Positions 6,926 through 15,847 are shown, counted from the stretch's first letter. The stretch: 64,000 nucleotides of DNA from a bacterium (GCA_028719205.1 JAQUKH010000008.1:1-64000), one strand, 5' to 3'. Notes: generated from the letters alone by a model not told the origin. Made by a program: numbers and translations.

Positions 6926-9900
6926 TTAATTTACGGTTAAAGAAAATCCTTTGGTTGCTGTCGTTCCAACGCTGTCCATAACCTGAACTGTAAAATTAAA
7001 AGTACCGGTTGCTGTCGGCGTTCCGCTGATAAGACCCGTACCCGAAAGAACCAAACCGTTCGGCAGGTTGCCTGCTGTTAATGACCAGCTATAAGGCGAA
7101 ACACCTCCGGATGCCGATAATCTTCTGCTATAGCTTGTCCCCAGGGTTCCTGATGGCAGAGGACTTACTGTTGTTATGCTCAACGGGCCAATATTTACTG
7201 TCATTGTAAAAGCCTTGGTTGCTATAGTTCCAACGCTGTCCATAACCTGAACTGTAAAATTAAAAGTACCGGTAGCTGTCAGTCTTCCGCTGATAACACC
7301 CGTACCCGAAAGAACCAAACCGTTTGGCAGGCTGCCTGCTGTTAATAACCAGCTATAAGGCGAAATACCCCCGGTTGCAGTTAATGTCCTGGAATAGCTG
7401 CTACCCAGGATTCCTGCTGGCAGAGGAGTTCCTGTTGTTATACTCAACACGCCAATACTTACCGTTATTGAAAAATCCTTGGTTGCAAAAAGCCCAAGTG
7501 TATCCATGACCCGCACAGTGAAGTTAAACGTACCAACCGCTGTTGGTATACCGGATATACGCGAACCTGTTAGTGTCAACCCATTCGGCAAAGTGCCGGC
7601 TGTTTTAGACCAGGTATATGGCGATATGCCCCCGGTAGCTGCCAAGTTGATGGAATAACTTGTGCCTAAAGTTGCCGCTGGCAAAGGGCTGACGGTCGTT
7701 ATACTAACCTGATTTACAACCCTCAAGGAAAACGTTTTAGTCGCGATGGAACCAATTCCATCTGTAACTTTTACTGTAAAACTGAATGTCCCGGTATTAG
7801 TCGGCGTTCCGCTGATAACACCGGAAGTACTTAATGTCACTCCGGCAGGCAGAGTTCCGGCTGTCCGAACCCACTTATATGGTGTGAAACCGCCGGTGGC
7901 AGCAAGTGTCTGGCTGTAAAAAACATTTCTTATACCCGTTGGCAGCGGGGAAGCAGTCGTAATTACAGGTGGAGCCCCTGCTATAGCGGTATTTGAAAAT
8001 CCGGATTCAAGGGCCATCGTGGGATAACCGGGCGCATTACTGCCGACTGTGTTTGAGGCTGATACCTTGTAGTAATATATTTGGCCAGTAACAATCGTAG
8101 TATCCGTATATGTAGTTACATTTTCTCCCACTGTAACAGTTTCCAGTCCTGTTACAAATCCCGTGTCATTTGCCCTGTAAATATTGAAACCTGTCTCATT
8201 CAAAGAATTATCATTCCACGCCAGATTCACTCCAAGAGAACCAAAAAAACCTTGAGCAGTCAAGTTAGAAGGCACATTTGGTGTAACCCCAACTACCATC
8301 GGGCGCATCATATCATTTTCTTCATGGCCCAGAAGGTGGCAGTGCCATACATATTCCGCACCAAAATTAGCTGTATCATTAATAACGGTAACTGGGTTGC
8401 CGTTCGGGTCTATATTCGTGAATCCCATCAAGGAACCCTGCGGCATCGTTACATCAAGGAGACGAACGCTGTTTGGAATCGGCCATGGAAGATTTTGATT
8501 AACAGGACGAAGTGCTATAATTATATCTTCCAGCGGATTCATCCTGACTGTTTCTTTCCAGCCAATTTCGTTTGGTTCAGGCGGTTTTACCATCCCATCC
8601 CATCCTACACGGTTGATAAGCTGAACATTGAATAGATGAACATGGATGGCATGAGTATCTACTCCATTGTGCGTAATCTTCCATAACTGTGTACCATCCG
8701 CCGCCGCTCCGATTTGAGTCGCATTAGCCGACATCTTGATAATCTCGGTAGGGGGATCTATATAGAAATAAGGAATCGTCGTCTGGGTTAACATGTTAGT
8801 AAACGGTAATTCTACACCCAAAATAGCATTCATTCGTCCATAGTTTGGCTCAAAAAGCTCCTGTATGGCCTTTGGTTTCATTTCCATCGATATTGCTGTA
8901 GTTTCACCAGCCGGGATGAAAGTCATTGAAGTATCCTCGATTCTCGCAAAAGCATCGGCCGGGTAATTCGCGCTGAAGGCCGTATTATAAGCCGCTTGCG
9001 GTACTATTGGCGCGGACTGTGTCGCGGCATAGGCAACCGGCAAGGCTGTCTGCAGAGCCCCCAGATTATAGGCTGGAGCAGGTGTAGTGTTAGATACATG
9101 AATTTGCATTATTGTCCTGGTATTGGGGCCGTATCCCGGCAGCGTAGTAGGAGCACCACCTTCAGGCGTCTGGTCCGGATCTCCTGTATAATAATCAATA
9201 CGCGGATCAAACGCCGGGACAGGCGCAGGCGCGTCGCTATAGAGAATAAGAGTTTTACCTGCGTAAGCGGAAAAGTCAATTACTACATCCGCCCGCTCTG
9301 CGGGGCCGAGAAAAAGCGCGTGATTTGTTACATTTAAAACAACTATGTTCCTTCGATTGTATTCATAAGCAATAGGCGTCGACGGAATAACTACGGGTGC
9401 CGGCAATAAGCCTCCCTCTGTGCCTATCTGTATCATTGACGGACCTATTGATAATGGATCCGGTACCCCACCATCCCTTCCGTCTGTCGGCCATCTCGAA
9501 GGCCAGGTCGTATCTGAGAACGGATGCGGAACAGCGGGAACCATGTTGACTTCACCGGCATTTGGATCAAGCAGTACGCCGGTAGTAGTATCCCACATAG
9601 GGAGATCAGACTTGGCAGTATATAATTGCAGATCAACAAACCTATCATTACAGGCATTCAAGATTCGGAACCTGTAGGCCTTTGGATCCACATTAATGTA
9701 AGGATACGCCGTACCATTTACTATAGGACAATCCATAAAGGCTTCAGGTACCAGACTCGGATTAGGTGTACCCGGTATTTCCGGCGGCTCCCATGGCGCG
9801 TTAATTATGTCGTAATACGGATTTGCAACCGCCCCGTTTGCCAAACCTGTAAATGGCGGCCAGAACCATGGGCCGTAATCCCACCTCCCTATACCGTTAG

Positions 9901-11218
9901 CACCCGACATATCATATGGGTTCTGGTTCGTCATATAAACATGTGGAAACCATAGATTACCGGGCTTCCAACCCCAGTTCCATGTTGGATCCTGGCTGGC
10001 AAGTGTTGCGGTATCAGGTTGAAAAGTTTTATCTTGGATAACCAGGGGAATTCCGTATCTATAAACACCAGCAGGAGTTCCCTGATCCGGAATTATAGCG
10101 GAATCAATAAGTGACTCTTCTGTAGAATCCACCAGCAAATAAGGAGCGGCCTCACCGCCATAAACATTCAGGCGTGTAATCCCATAAGAATGGTCATGAT
10201 AGAACATCAAACGCCCGCTCTGCTCGTTTGGATAAAAGAAAGTCATCTCACCATCTCCGGTAGCCGGCATATCAGGCACATCCCGGTTACTATCACCCTT
10301 CAGGTATGAAGTCGCTTCTCCTGCCGGAACAGTCCATTGGTGCGGTGTCCCATCGCTTATCCACGGTGTGTTACCGCCGTGCAGATGAAGAGTCGCGCGG
10401 TTTTCTGAATAATTTGAACCAAGCGGTCCCATCCCTGCTCCCATAATTGTAGTATCGACAGGCAAAAACAGGCTGCTGTTCGGGATCAATTGGTTATAAA
10501 ACTTTACCCTGACCGGCTTGTCTTTCTTCGCGATTATTACCGGCCCCAGGTAATGATTAGTTGTATCACCCAGAGGATTTAAGTCCCTGTAACCACGCAG
10601 TTGGGTTGAATCCAGGTCTGAATGCATCTTCTCCGCATAATCGGATACCCCAATTTGATAATAATCAGATCCGGGATATGCCGCAGTATCAGCGGTCGCG
10701 ATAGGAATGTATTTTCCTAGATTGTTTGCTTGCCCGGCTCCCAAACCCGGCAATGAATCCACAAATTTTCTTATACCAATCACTTTACCGCTGCCGTCCT
10801 TTTTCAGGCCGTAACCACTGCCTCCATTATTAACAGTAATATCTACAACGGAACCATCGAATATCACTGCAGTCGCAATGGCGCCCGAACCGCTGGCACT
10901 TGTAATTTTAACATCAGGAATACCGGTATAATTAATACCTCCATAAGTAACTGTAAAACTAGTAATAGCGCCGGTTATTAAATTCACATTTGCTACCGCG
11001 GTGGCTCCAACTCCTCCACCACTCAAGATCGTACCAATCGCGACGACAGCATCAGCTTTAGCCTGCGGGCTGTTCGCGTAGTTCGGGTAAGTGCCGAAAT
11101 AATCCGGTGTCCCGCCCGGCACAGGGATTAGAGCATATACTTTGCTGACTCCACTTGCAAAACAAAATATTAAAAACAATAAACTCATAAATATATTAAT
11201 AAATTTTCTCTTATTCAT
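6926..11218 (-). CDS. Large secreted multicopper oxidase with Ig-like repeats (OmpB-like)
   Basis: The start at 11218 has GGAGGAGG upstream and a signal peptide (ending SKVYA); extending to 11332 only overlaps the previous gene. The 1430-residue protein has all four copper motifs: HLH near residue 278, HDH near 340, HAIHVH near 854 and HCHLLGHEENDMM near 959-970. The final Met is the axial ligand of type 1 copper. Gly-rich repeat-like insertions lie in the first 200 residues. After the oxidase come an FN3-like domain and four ~86-residue putative Ig repeats. Size and layout recall the OmpB multicopper oxidase of Geobacter, linked to metal-oxide reduction; Mn or Fe oxidation is another option. 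It is the third gene of an operon with two small secreted or membrane proteins. Confidence 0.9.
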   Translation of the reverse strand: MNKRKFINIFMSLLFLIFCFASGVSKVYALIPVPGGTPDYFGTYPNYANSPQAKADAVVAIGTILSGGGVGATAVANVNLITGAITSFTVTYGGINYTGIPDVKITSASGSGAIATAVIFDGSVVDITVNNGGSGYGLKKDGSGKVIGIRKFVDSLPGLGAGQANNLGKYIPIATADTAAYPGSDYYQIGVSDYAEKMHSDLDSTQLRGYRDLNPLGDTTNHYLGPVIIAKKDKPVRVKFYNQLIPNSSLFLPVDTTIMGAGMGPLGSNYSENRATLHLHGGNTPWISDGTPHQWTVPAGEATSYLKGDSNRDVPDMPATGDGEMTFFYPNEQSGRLMFYHDHSYGITRLNVYGGEAAPYLLVDSTEESLIDSAIIPDQGTPAGVYRYGIPLVIQDKTFQPDTATLASQDPTWNWGWKPGNLWFPHVYMTNQNPYDMSGANGIGRWDYGPWFWPPFTGLANGAVANPYYDIINAPWEPPEIPGTPNPSLVPEAFMDCPIVNGTAYPYINVDPKAYRFRILNACNDRFVDLQLYTAKSDLPMWDTTTGVLLDPNAGEVNMVPAVPHPFSDTTWPSRWPTDGRDGGVPDPLSIGPSMIQIGTEGGLLPAPVVIPSTPIAYEYNRRNIVVLNVTNHALFLGPAERADVVIDFSAYAGKTLILYSDAPAPVPAFDPRIDYYTGDPDQTPEGGAPTTLPGYGPNTRTIMQIHVSNTTPAPAYNLGALQTALPVAYAATQSAPIVPQAAYNTAFSANYPADAFARIEDTSMTFIPAGETTAISMEMKPKAIQELFEPNYGRMNAILGVELPFTNMLTQTTIPYFYIDPPTEIIKMSANATQIGAAADGTQLWKITHNGVDTHAIHVHLFNVQLINRVGWDGMVKPPEPNEIGWKETVRMNPLEDIIIALRPVNQNLPWPIPNSVRLLDVTMPQGSLMGFTNIDPNGNPVTVINDTANFGAEYVWHCHLLGHEENDMMRPMVVGVTPNVPSNLTAQGFFGSLGVNLAWNDNSLNETGFNIYRANDTGFVTGLETVTVGENVTTYTDTTIVTGQIYYYKVSASNTVGSNAPGYPTMALESGFSNTAIAGAPPVITTASPLPTGIRNVFYSQTLAATGGFTPYKWVRTAGTLPAGVTLSTSGVISGTPTNTGTFSFTVKVTDGIGSIATKTFSLRVVNQVSITTVSPLPAATLGTSYSINLAATGGISPYTWSKTAGTLPNGLTLTGSRISGIPTAVGTFNFTVRVMDTLGLFATKDFSITVSIGVLSITTGTPLPAGILGSSYSRTLTATGGISPYSWLLTAGSLPNGLVLSGTGVISGRLTATGTFNFTVQVMDSVGTIATKAFTMTVNIGPLSITTVSPLPSGTLGTSYSRRLSASGGVSPYSWSLTAGNLPNGLVLSGTGLISGTPTATGTFNFTVQVMDSVGTTATKGFSLTVN
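6930..7980 (-). repeat. Four tandem Ig-like coding repeats, last two nearly identical in DNA
   Basis: Units of about 258 bp, each beginning SITT-x-SPLP and ending with TATK-x-F, are repeated four times at the C-terminus of the multicopper oxidase. The last two (about 6930-7188 and 7190-7446) are close to identical in DNA over long stretches, which shows recent duplication or gene conversion. The first two are more diverged. Confidence 0.85.
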
Positions 11219-11489
11219 TTGTTGTCCCTCCTCCCATATCGCAACCAGTTGTTGTATCAGAGGATGTTGAATCAGAAGAGGTTGTTTCAAGAGACTTCTG
11301 GGCGCGTGCATCTGCCGCGCGCCTCGCAGCATCTTTCCTTTGCTCAGGTGTTATGCGCCTCTCAGCACGCTCTATAACGGAAGTCGAATCATGGCTTGGC
11401 TGTGTGGCTTCCTGCGCAAAAATCCGGCCTGCCGCCCATAAAAGAGAACCTGCTATCAACAGCATAATTAAAAATTTTTTCTTGTTCAT
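11211..11489 (-). CDS. Small secreted Ser/Thr- and Arg/Ala-rich protein of unknown function
   Basis: I choose the ATG at 11489, which follows an AAAGGAC site and starts a signal peptide (MNKKKFLIMLLIAGS... ending IFAQE). The mature ~70 residues hold a charged helical stretch (ERAERRITPEQRKDAARR) and a Ser/Thr/Asp tail ending CDMGGGTTNE, with a single Cys and Met that could bind metal. No family was recognised. Its last codons overlap the start of the multicopper oxidase, so translation is coupled and a helper role for that enzyme is likely. Confidence 0.65.
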   Translation of the reverse strand: MNKKKFLIMLLIAGSLLWAAGRIFAQEATQPSHDSTSVIERAERRITPEQRKDAARRAADARAQKSLETTSSDSTSSDTTTGCDMGGGTTNE

Positions 11490-11559
11490 ACTATAGTCCT
11501 TTCTTTTTGTGTTTCTTTGAAGATTAATTAAATTTTTATATTTAAGCATTTAGAAGAAT

Positions 11560-11877
11560 TCAAACAGGGGGAGCCAATGCAGAATAAAAGTTATCGAAAA
11601 ACTGGTGAGGAATAATATATTTTTCAACAAGATTAAAATGTCCAACTATTGTAAATATAGAATGGAAAAGCGCAGCTATTTCCAAAAACAGGACCATCTG
11701 GCCGAAATTACACAGCGGGCATTGGTTACTGCCGTCAGGCGCAGGGACACTGCTTAACGGATTGGACAGAGGCCCCTTAGTTTCATGTATCACCGAAAAA
11801 TGGATCGGGGAATATGTCAGAAAGCAAAGGCTGCAATATATGAATAAAATTAAAACTGAATTTTTTTTCACGGACAT
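11560..11877 (-). CDS. Small membrane/secreted protein with CPLC motif (DUF2946-like)
   Basis: The 105-residue protein has a hydrophobic N-terminus, a QCPLCNF motif near residue 54, a second hydrophobic segment and the ending ALAPPV. This layout (short, CPxC in the middle, PP near the end) resembles DUF2946 proteins, which often neighbour copper genes. That assignment is by pattern only. AGGGGAAG precedes the ATG. It is the first gene of the multicopper oxidase operon, about 24 bases after the predicted start of transcription from promoter C, so copper sensing or delivery is a reasonable guess. Confidence 0.6.
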   Translation of the reverse strand: MSVKKNSVLILFIYCSLCFLTYSPIHFSVIHETKGPLSNPLSSVPAPDGSNQCPLCNFGQMVLFLEIAALFHSIFTIVGHFNLVEKYIIPHQFFDNFYSALAPPV

Positions 11878-11907
11878 TACTTTCTTCCCCTTTTAGTTTT
11901 AAGAATA

Positions 11908-11968
11908 ATTATATATTTTTTAAAGAACATATCAATTGGCTGAATCTATTTTTTATTGACTTTTTTCC
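11908..11968 (-). promoter_or_regulatory. Promoter C with shared upstream element (multicopper oxidase operon)
   Basis: Minus-strand GGAAAAAAGTCA (11957-11968) is followed by TAGA and CAGCCAATTG. The -35 box is TTGATA (11930-11935), the spacer 16 bases and the -10 TATAAT (11908-11913). GTCA is again 25 bases before the -35 start. Confidence 0.75.
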
Positions 11969-12010
11969 ATAATAACCTTAAGACAAATAAAAGAAAGGGG
12001 ATATTATTTC

Positions 12011-12301
12011 TTATTTGAATTTAACAGTACCGCATTCCGCGTGCGCGCCATGCATCTTGACACGTATTTCTTCCGCTGTGCACTCCAGACAATCATTATA
12101 TTTACACGCCTCCACCTTGCACGCGCCTACACCGGTGCTGACATCTTTACAGCCGGCCTTTTTTTTATCCATCATTGATGTGTCGCACTCCGGGCAATCA
12201 CCGCCTCCGATAGTGATCCCCAAAGCATGGCATTTATCTTTCATATTATAGGAACACCCTGAAGCGTTACAACCCAAAACTTTGCTCATTTCATTATTCA
12301 T
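12011..12301 (-). CDS. Cys-rich protein with two DUF1540-like repeats
   Basis: The ATG at 12301 follows GGAGGTGA; a GTG four codons earlier lies inside that site and is unlikely. The 96-residue protein carries two related Cys motifs: VLGCNASGCSYNMKDKCHA with DCPECDT, and GACKVEACKYNDCLECTAE. This pattern is typical of DUF1540, a short presumed metal-binding domain. The product is soluble and has no signal peptide. It stands alone between two operons and has its own copy of the shared promoter element, so metal or redox buffering is the likely role. Confidence 0.75.
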   Translation of the reverse strand: MNNEMSKVLGCNASGCSYNMKDKCHALGITIGGGDCPECDTSMMDKKKAGCKDVSTGVGACKVEACKYNDCLECTAEEIRVKMHGAHAECGTVKFK

Positions 12302-12380
12302 AAAAATCACCTCCCCGTTTATAAGTTTTTGTAAAATAAAAAATATCCCCTTCTTCTATAAAAATATATTTATCGTTTCC

Positions 12381-12440
12381 ATAATATACTTTTTTTATTA
12401 AAAAGAAATAGGGCGTTTCCGCTTTTATCTGATTTTTCAC
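12381..12440 (-). promoter_or_regulatory. Promoter D with shared upstream element (DUF1540 gene)
   Basis: Minus-strand GTGAAAAATCAG and AAAAGCGGAAA match copy F closely. The -10 TATTAT is at 12381-12386 and a weak -35 (ATTTCT) lies 17 bases upstream. The core-to-minus-35 distance is 24, one base short of the other copies. The leader is about 73 bases. Confidence 0.6.
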
Positions 12441-12485
12441 CACTTGGAAATAAATCAGGAAAAAGCGGATTAAGCCACAGGTTTA
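12414..12485. repeat. Inverted pair of the shared element (D plus a degenerate + strand copy)
   Basis: The D element (minus strand) is mirrored at 12452-12480 by a plus-strand copy: AAATCAGGAAAAAGCGG followed by ATTAAGCC. The two arms can form a stem (TCCGCTTTT-x2-CTGATTT with AAATCAG-x2-AAAAGCGGA). No plus-strand gene or good -10 box follows the second copy. It also lies just past the MsrAB stop and could serve as that operon's terminator. Confidence 0.55.
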
Positions 12486-12527
12486 AAAGATGGAAAATGT
12501 TCGAAATGCAGGACAAAAACAGCAGAT

Positions 12528-13589
12528 TTATTTTTTTTCAAAAAGTTTTTTATATTCCGCGTATCCTTCTTTTTCAAGATCCTCTTTTGGTATAAACCTC
12601 ATCGCCGCGGAATTCAAGCAATAACGCAATCCTGCAGGCGCGGGCCCGTCTTTAAAGACATGGCCCAGATGAGAATCGGCATGGGCACTTCTTACTTCGG
12701 TTCTTGTCATAAAAAATCCTCTGTCTATTTTTTCCACGATATTTTTTGTTTCAAGCGGGCGTGTAAAACTGGGCCAGCCGGTTTTTGAATCGTATTTATC
12801 AATAGAACTGAATAAAGGCTCACCGGAAATTATATCCACGTAGATCCCCTCTTTGTGATTATCCCAATATTCATTCTTATATGCCGGTTCCGTTCCGTTT
12901 TTCTGAGTCACTTCATATTGTAATGGAGTTAATTTCTTTTTTAGTTCTTCTTTCGAAAGTTTTTTGTCCGCCGCGGCGGACAGGCCCTCCACAGCGGGAA
13001 GGTCCCATATCTTTTTTAAATACTGGTCGCGGCCGCAGTTGAACCGGTAATATTTATATCTTATTGGATTCTTTTTATGATAATCCTGGTGATATTCTTC
13101 GGCTTTATAAAATTCAGATGCTTTAATGATTTCAGTTACAATCGGTTTCTTAAACCTTCCGTTTTTTCCCAGTTCTTCTTCTGATTTTTTCGCTGCCTGC
13201 CTTTGTTCCTCATTAAAATAGAATATCGCTGACCTGTATTGCGGGCCCCTGTCACAAAATTGGCCGTCCGGATCGGTTGGATCTATTTGCCTGAAAAGCA
13301 CATTCAAAAGCTCTTCATAAGTTATTTTAGACGGATCATAAGTAATTTTTACGGCTTCAATATGGCCTTTATTCGCGTAATTTTCATAAGTTGGATTTTG
13401 GCCGGTCCCGCCTGTATATCCTGATATTACTTCCTTTACACCATTTAGATTTTCAAACGGCGGCTGCATACACCAGAAACATCCTCCCGCAAAAATCGCT
13501 GTTTCATATTTTGTGCCAGCATATATAATTGGCATTAAAACAGGCAGAAATTGTAAAATAAATAAACTTTTTAAAATTTTTTCTATCAT
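12528..13589 (-). CDS. msrAB: Exported peptide methionine sulfoxide reductase MsrA/MsrB fusion
   Basis: The protein repairs oxidised methionine in both stereo forms. The MsrA domain begins with catalytic GGCFWC near residue 35. The MsrB domain (about 205-345) has GWPSF, the His motif HLGHVF and catalytic Cys in RYCLNS. MsrB carries GEPLF at the place where zinc-type MsrB has a cysteine, so it is probably the non-zinc form. A signal or anchor sequence ([24 protein letters not shown]) sends it to the periplasm. It is last in an operon with a DUF5602-like protein, a phosphoribosyltransferase-type protein and a hydrolase, under promoter E. Confidence 0.93.
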   Translation of the reverse strand: MIEKILKSLFILQFLPVLMPIIYAGTKYETAIFAGGCFWCMQPPFENLNGVKEVISGYTGGTGQNPTYENYANKGHIEAVKITYDPSKITYEELLNVLFRQIDPTDPDGQFCDRGPQYRSAIFYFNEEQRQAAKKSEEELGKNGRFKKPIVTEIIKASEFYKAEEYHQDYHKKNPIRYKYYRFNCGRDQYLKKIWDLPAVEGLSAAADKKLSKEELKKKLTPLQYEVTQKNGTEPAYKNEYWDNHKEGIYVDIISGEPLFSSIDKYDSKTGWPSFTRPLETKNIVEKIDRGFFMTRTEVRSAHADSHLGHVFKDGPAPAGLRYCLNSAAMRFIPKEDLEKEGYAEYKKLFEKK

Positions 13590-13604
13590 ATTTATCCTCC
13601 TGCT

Positions 13605-14249
13605 TTAATTCGCATGCTCCAGAAACCACTCCACTGCATTATCGCTGACAAGTTCCAATGCACCGGGCTCTTCAAACAAATGCGTTGCCCCCGGGATAAT
13701 CGTAAGTTTTTTTTCCGCGTTCAATTTTCCCAGTGCTTCCTTATTCAATCTGATTACAGTTGTATCATTTTCCCCTACAATTAACAGGGCCGGAGACTTA
13801 ACCTTGGATAACCAGTCAAAAGCAAGATCAGGCCTGCCGCCGCGGGAAACTACGGCGAATATACTGTTACCAATTTTAGCTGAAGCTTGTAAAGCGGCTG
13901 CCGCTCCCGTACTGGCGCCAAAATATCCAATTTTAAATTTTTTACTTATTTTATTTTTCCTAAGCCATTCCGTAGCACTGATTAAACGAGAAGCCAAAAG
14001 GTCAATGTCAAACCTCAACTCCGCAGTATATGAATCCCTGTCTTCTTCATCGGGGGTTAAAAGATCAATAAGTAAAGTCCCAAAACCAGCTTCATTCAAC
14101 CTTTGAGCTACAAATCTATTTCTCTGGCTGAAACGGCTGCTGCCGCTTCCATGAGCAAAAACCACTATTCCTTTTATCTCCCCTGTTATTGCCAGATCAC
14201 CGTCAATTTTAACTTTTCCGCTTTGGATTTGAATTGATTGTTTATCCAT
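13605..14249 (-). CDS. Alpha/beta hydrolase, dienelactone hydrolase-like
   Basis: The 214-residue protein has the hydrolase core: FAHGSGSSRFS (oxyanion region, about 31-41), a nucleophile elbow GASTG near residue 110, an Asp in VGENDTT and a His in GATHLFEEPG. The nucleophile Ser is in G-A-S-T-G, close to the usual GxSxG. Genes of this kind are commonly paired with a phosphoribosyltransferase-domain protein, as here (8-base overlap), and sometimes fused to it. The substrate is unknown. It is third in the promoter E operon. Confidence 0.85.
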   Translation of the reverse strand: MDKQSIQIQSGKVKIDGDLAITGEIKGIVVFAHGSGSSRFSQRNRFVAQRLNEAGFGTLLIDLLTPDEEDRDSYTAELRFDIDLLASRLISATEWLRKNKISKKFKIGYFGASTGAAAALQASAKIGNSIFAVVSRGGRPDLAFDWLSKVKSPALLIVGENDTTVIRLNKEALGKLNAEKKLTIIPGATHLFEEPGALELVSDNAVEWFLEHAN

Positions 14250-14925
14250 ATTTAAGCCTTTCTTGTTCCTCTTTAAGTATTTCTAAGATCTCTTCATCAG
14301 TTGTTTGTTCAAAATTAATATAAAAAGCGCCGACTGCGCCAAAAAAAGCAGGGACACGCAAACATATAATTTCATCGCAAAGAAGAGCGATTTCTTCTAT
14401 TGAGTCTCTCGGGCCGACAGGCAGAGCGGCGATCAATTTCTCAGGCGATTCATTTTTAGCCGAAATAAGCGCGGCCTTCATTGTGGCTCCCGTCGCGATA
14501 CCGTCATCTGTTATTATTACTGTTTTATTTTTTAGTTCTCTTTTTGGTAAAATTTTCCGGTAATAAGAAGCCCTTTGCCTTATATTTATTAACTGTTTTT
14601 CCGCCTCACTTTTTATAGCCGCATCTTCAATTTCATTTATAGAAAAGTCCCTGTCTCCAAAATTAATTCTCCCGCTTTCACTTACGGCTCCTATGGCATA
14701 TTCCGGATTATAAGGCGACCCGATCTTATGGGTTAAAACAACATCAAGATGGGAATTTATGATTTTGCATATTTCCATGGCAATAATAATCCCGCCTCTC
14801 GGGATCCCGAGGACAATTGCTTCATTAAATTTATATTTTTTTAATGCCCGGCCAAGCATTTGTCCCGCCTCTTCACGGTCAAGAAAAGGTTCATTGCTTG
14901 TTGATAATATGTTTATTTTTCCCAT
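14242..14925 (-). CDS. Phosphoribosyltransferase-domain protein
   Basis: The 227-residue protein has a type I PRTase fold. Visible motifs are VLGIPRGGI (about 38-46), KIGSP and the PRPP-binding loop ITDDGIATGATM near residue 138. No nucleotide salvage genes are nearby, and this family often pairs with the dienelactone-hydrolase-like protein that follows. The actual substrate is not known. Its start overlaps the end of the upstream gene by 13 bases and its end overlaps the hydrolase start by 8, so all three are probably translationally coupled. Confidence 0.85.
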   Translation of the reverse strand: MGKINILSTSNEPFLDREEAGQMLGRALKKYKFNEAIVLGIPRGGIIIAMEICKIINSHLDVVLTHKIGSPYNPEYAIGAVSESGRINFGDRDFSINEIEDAAIKSEAEKQLINIRQRASYYRKILPKRELKNKTVIITDDGIATGATMKAALISAKNESPEKLIAALPVGPRDSIEEIALLCDEIICLRVPAFFGAVGAFYINFEQTTDEEILEILKEEQERLKYG

Positions 14926-15680
14926 TTTAATTTATCCAATGAAATTGTGTATTCTTTCCGCAATTTATCATATTTTATAGAATATTCAGACGGATAATAT
15001 CCTTTCTTTTGAAAAGCCTCCGGAAGTTTAATGGTTTGAGTCTCATTTGGCCCTGATTCCAGAAAGGTTTTGGTAATCATAGGTTCTAAAAATGCTATTT
15101 CCCCGTTGTAGGATCCGTAAATTAAAGTCCGTGTGAATGGTTGTTTGTTCAATTCAGGAGCGGACGAGTCTATCCAATGCACTCCCATATGAGGGACTTC
15201 CATCCCTTCCTGTAAAATATACCCGGATGGTATATATTCTGATGCCGGCTTTTTGTAACACCTCGCAAGGTCATCGCCTTTAGCGGTAATTTTATCCCGC
15301 TCCTTTTGAGTTAATATATAGAAATGAATATCGAAATGAGGTACATCATAAATACCCGCTGGAGCGTGGCCATAAGGATTCCAATCCAGCGAAATATGTG
15401 TAAAGGGAACCGCCGTTACCTCTTTCGGTAAAGTCAATAGATAATCAAAGCTATCCAGTTCTTTAGAGGACGGAATTACAGGTAAACCTGAAAGAGCGGT
15501 TTGAGTAAAGGTAACTCCTATCGCGACCGGATTTCCTTTTTTGTCAACTTTTACCCAGGCCCATCCGGTACCATTTCCTACCGGCTTGCGCTCTCCAAAA
15601 AAAACATCACTATTTGCCAATGCTATTCGCGCCAAAAAAATAAATGATATAATTAAACTTAACCTGATAAAACGCTTCAT
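14913..15680 (-). CDS. Secreted protein, DUF5602/TTHB210-like, with His-rich motifs
   Basis: A signal peptide (MKRFIRLSLIISFIFLARIALA) is followed by about 233 residues. Two neighbouring motifs, VPHFDIHFYIL and VPHMGVHW, place four histidines in HxxxH patterns that may bind a metal. The sequence resembles the TTHB210-like (DUF5602) family of secreted proteins without known activity; I assign it by pattern only. It is the first gene of the MsrAB operon. The -10 box of promoter E ends only 10 bases before the ATG, so the transcript would be almost leaderless. Confidence 0.65.
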   Translation of the reverse strand: MKRFIRLSLIISFIFLARIALANSDVFFGERKPVGNGTGWAWVKVDKKGNPVAIGVTFTQTALSGLPVIPSSKELDSFDYLLTLPKEVTAVPFTHISLDWNPYGHAPAGIYDVPHFDIHFYILTQKERDKITAKGDDLARCYKKPASEYIPSGYILQEGMEVPHMGVHWIDSSAPELNKQPFTRTLIYGSYNGEIAFLEPMITKTFLESGPNETQTIKLPEAFQKKGYYPSEYSIKYDKLRKEYTISLDKLKWEK

Positions 15681-15690
15681 AATAAAAACA

Positions 15691-15753
15691 ATACTATTTT
15701 ATTTTCTTGAAAGTGTAAATGGGGGAAACCTACTTTTTTATGACATATTTCCA
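15691..15753 (-). promoter_or_regulatory. Promoter E with shared upstream element (MsrAB operon)
   Basis: Minus-strand GGAAATATGTCA with AAAAAAGTAGG, a -35 box TTTACA (15714-15719), a 17-base spacer and -10 TAGTAT (15691-15696). GTCA (15741-15744) is 25 bases before the -35 start. It is back to back with promoter G. Confidence 0.72.
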
Positions 15754-15791
15754 CCTTTGCTTTTAAACCTTTCATAATTTAAAGCGGTAAT

Positions 15792-15847
15792 AAATCAATA
15801 ATAAGTGGATTTAGCCTATTTATTTATTTTCAAAATATGTGTATTCT
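15792..15847 (+). promoter_or_regulatory. Promoter G with shared upstream element (SHOCT-galT operon)
   Basis: Plus-strand AAATCAATAATAAGTGG then ATTTAGCC, a -35 TTTATT (15819-15824), a 17-base spacer and -10 TATTCT (15842-15847). The core (ATCA, 15794) is 25 bases before the -35 start. This is the only functional-looking copy on the plus strand. It drives the operon starting at 15900. Confidence 0.65.

Noticed and set aside
8081-8635. A 184-codon open frame on the plus strand
   Set aside because: It lies wholly inside the multicopper oxidase gene on the opposite strand, which has clear copper motifs there. No promoter, ribosome site or family match supports it.
11219-11332. N-terminal extension of the multicopper oxidase
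   Set aside because: The extension lies inside the preceding gene. The ATG at 11218 has a strong ribosome site and starts the signal peptide.
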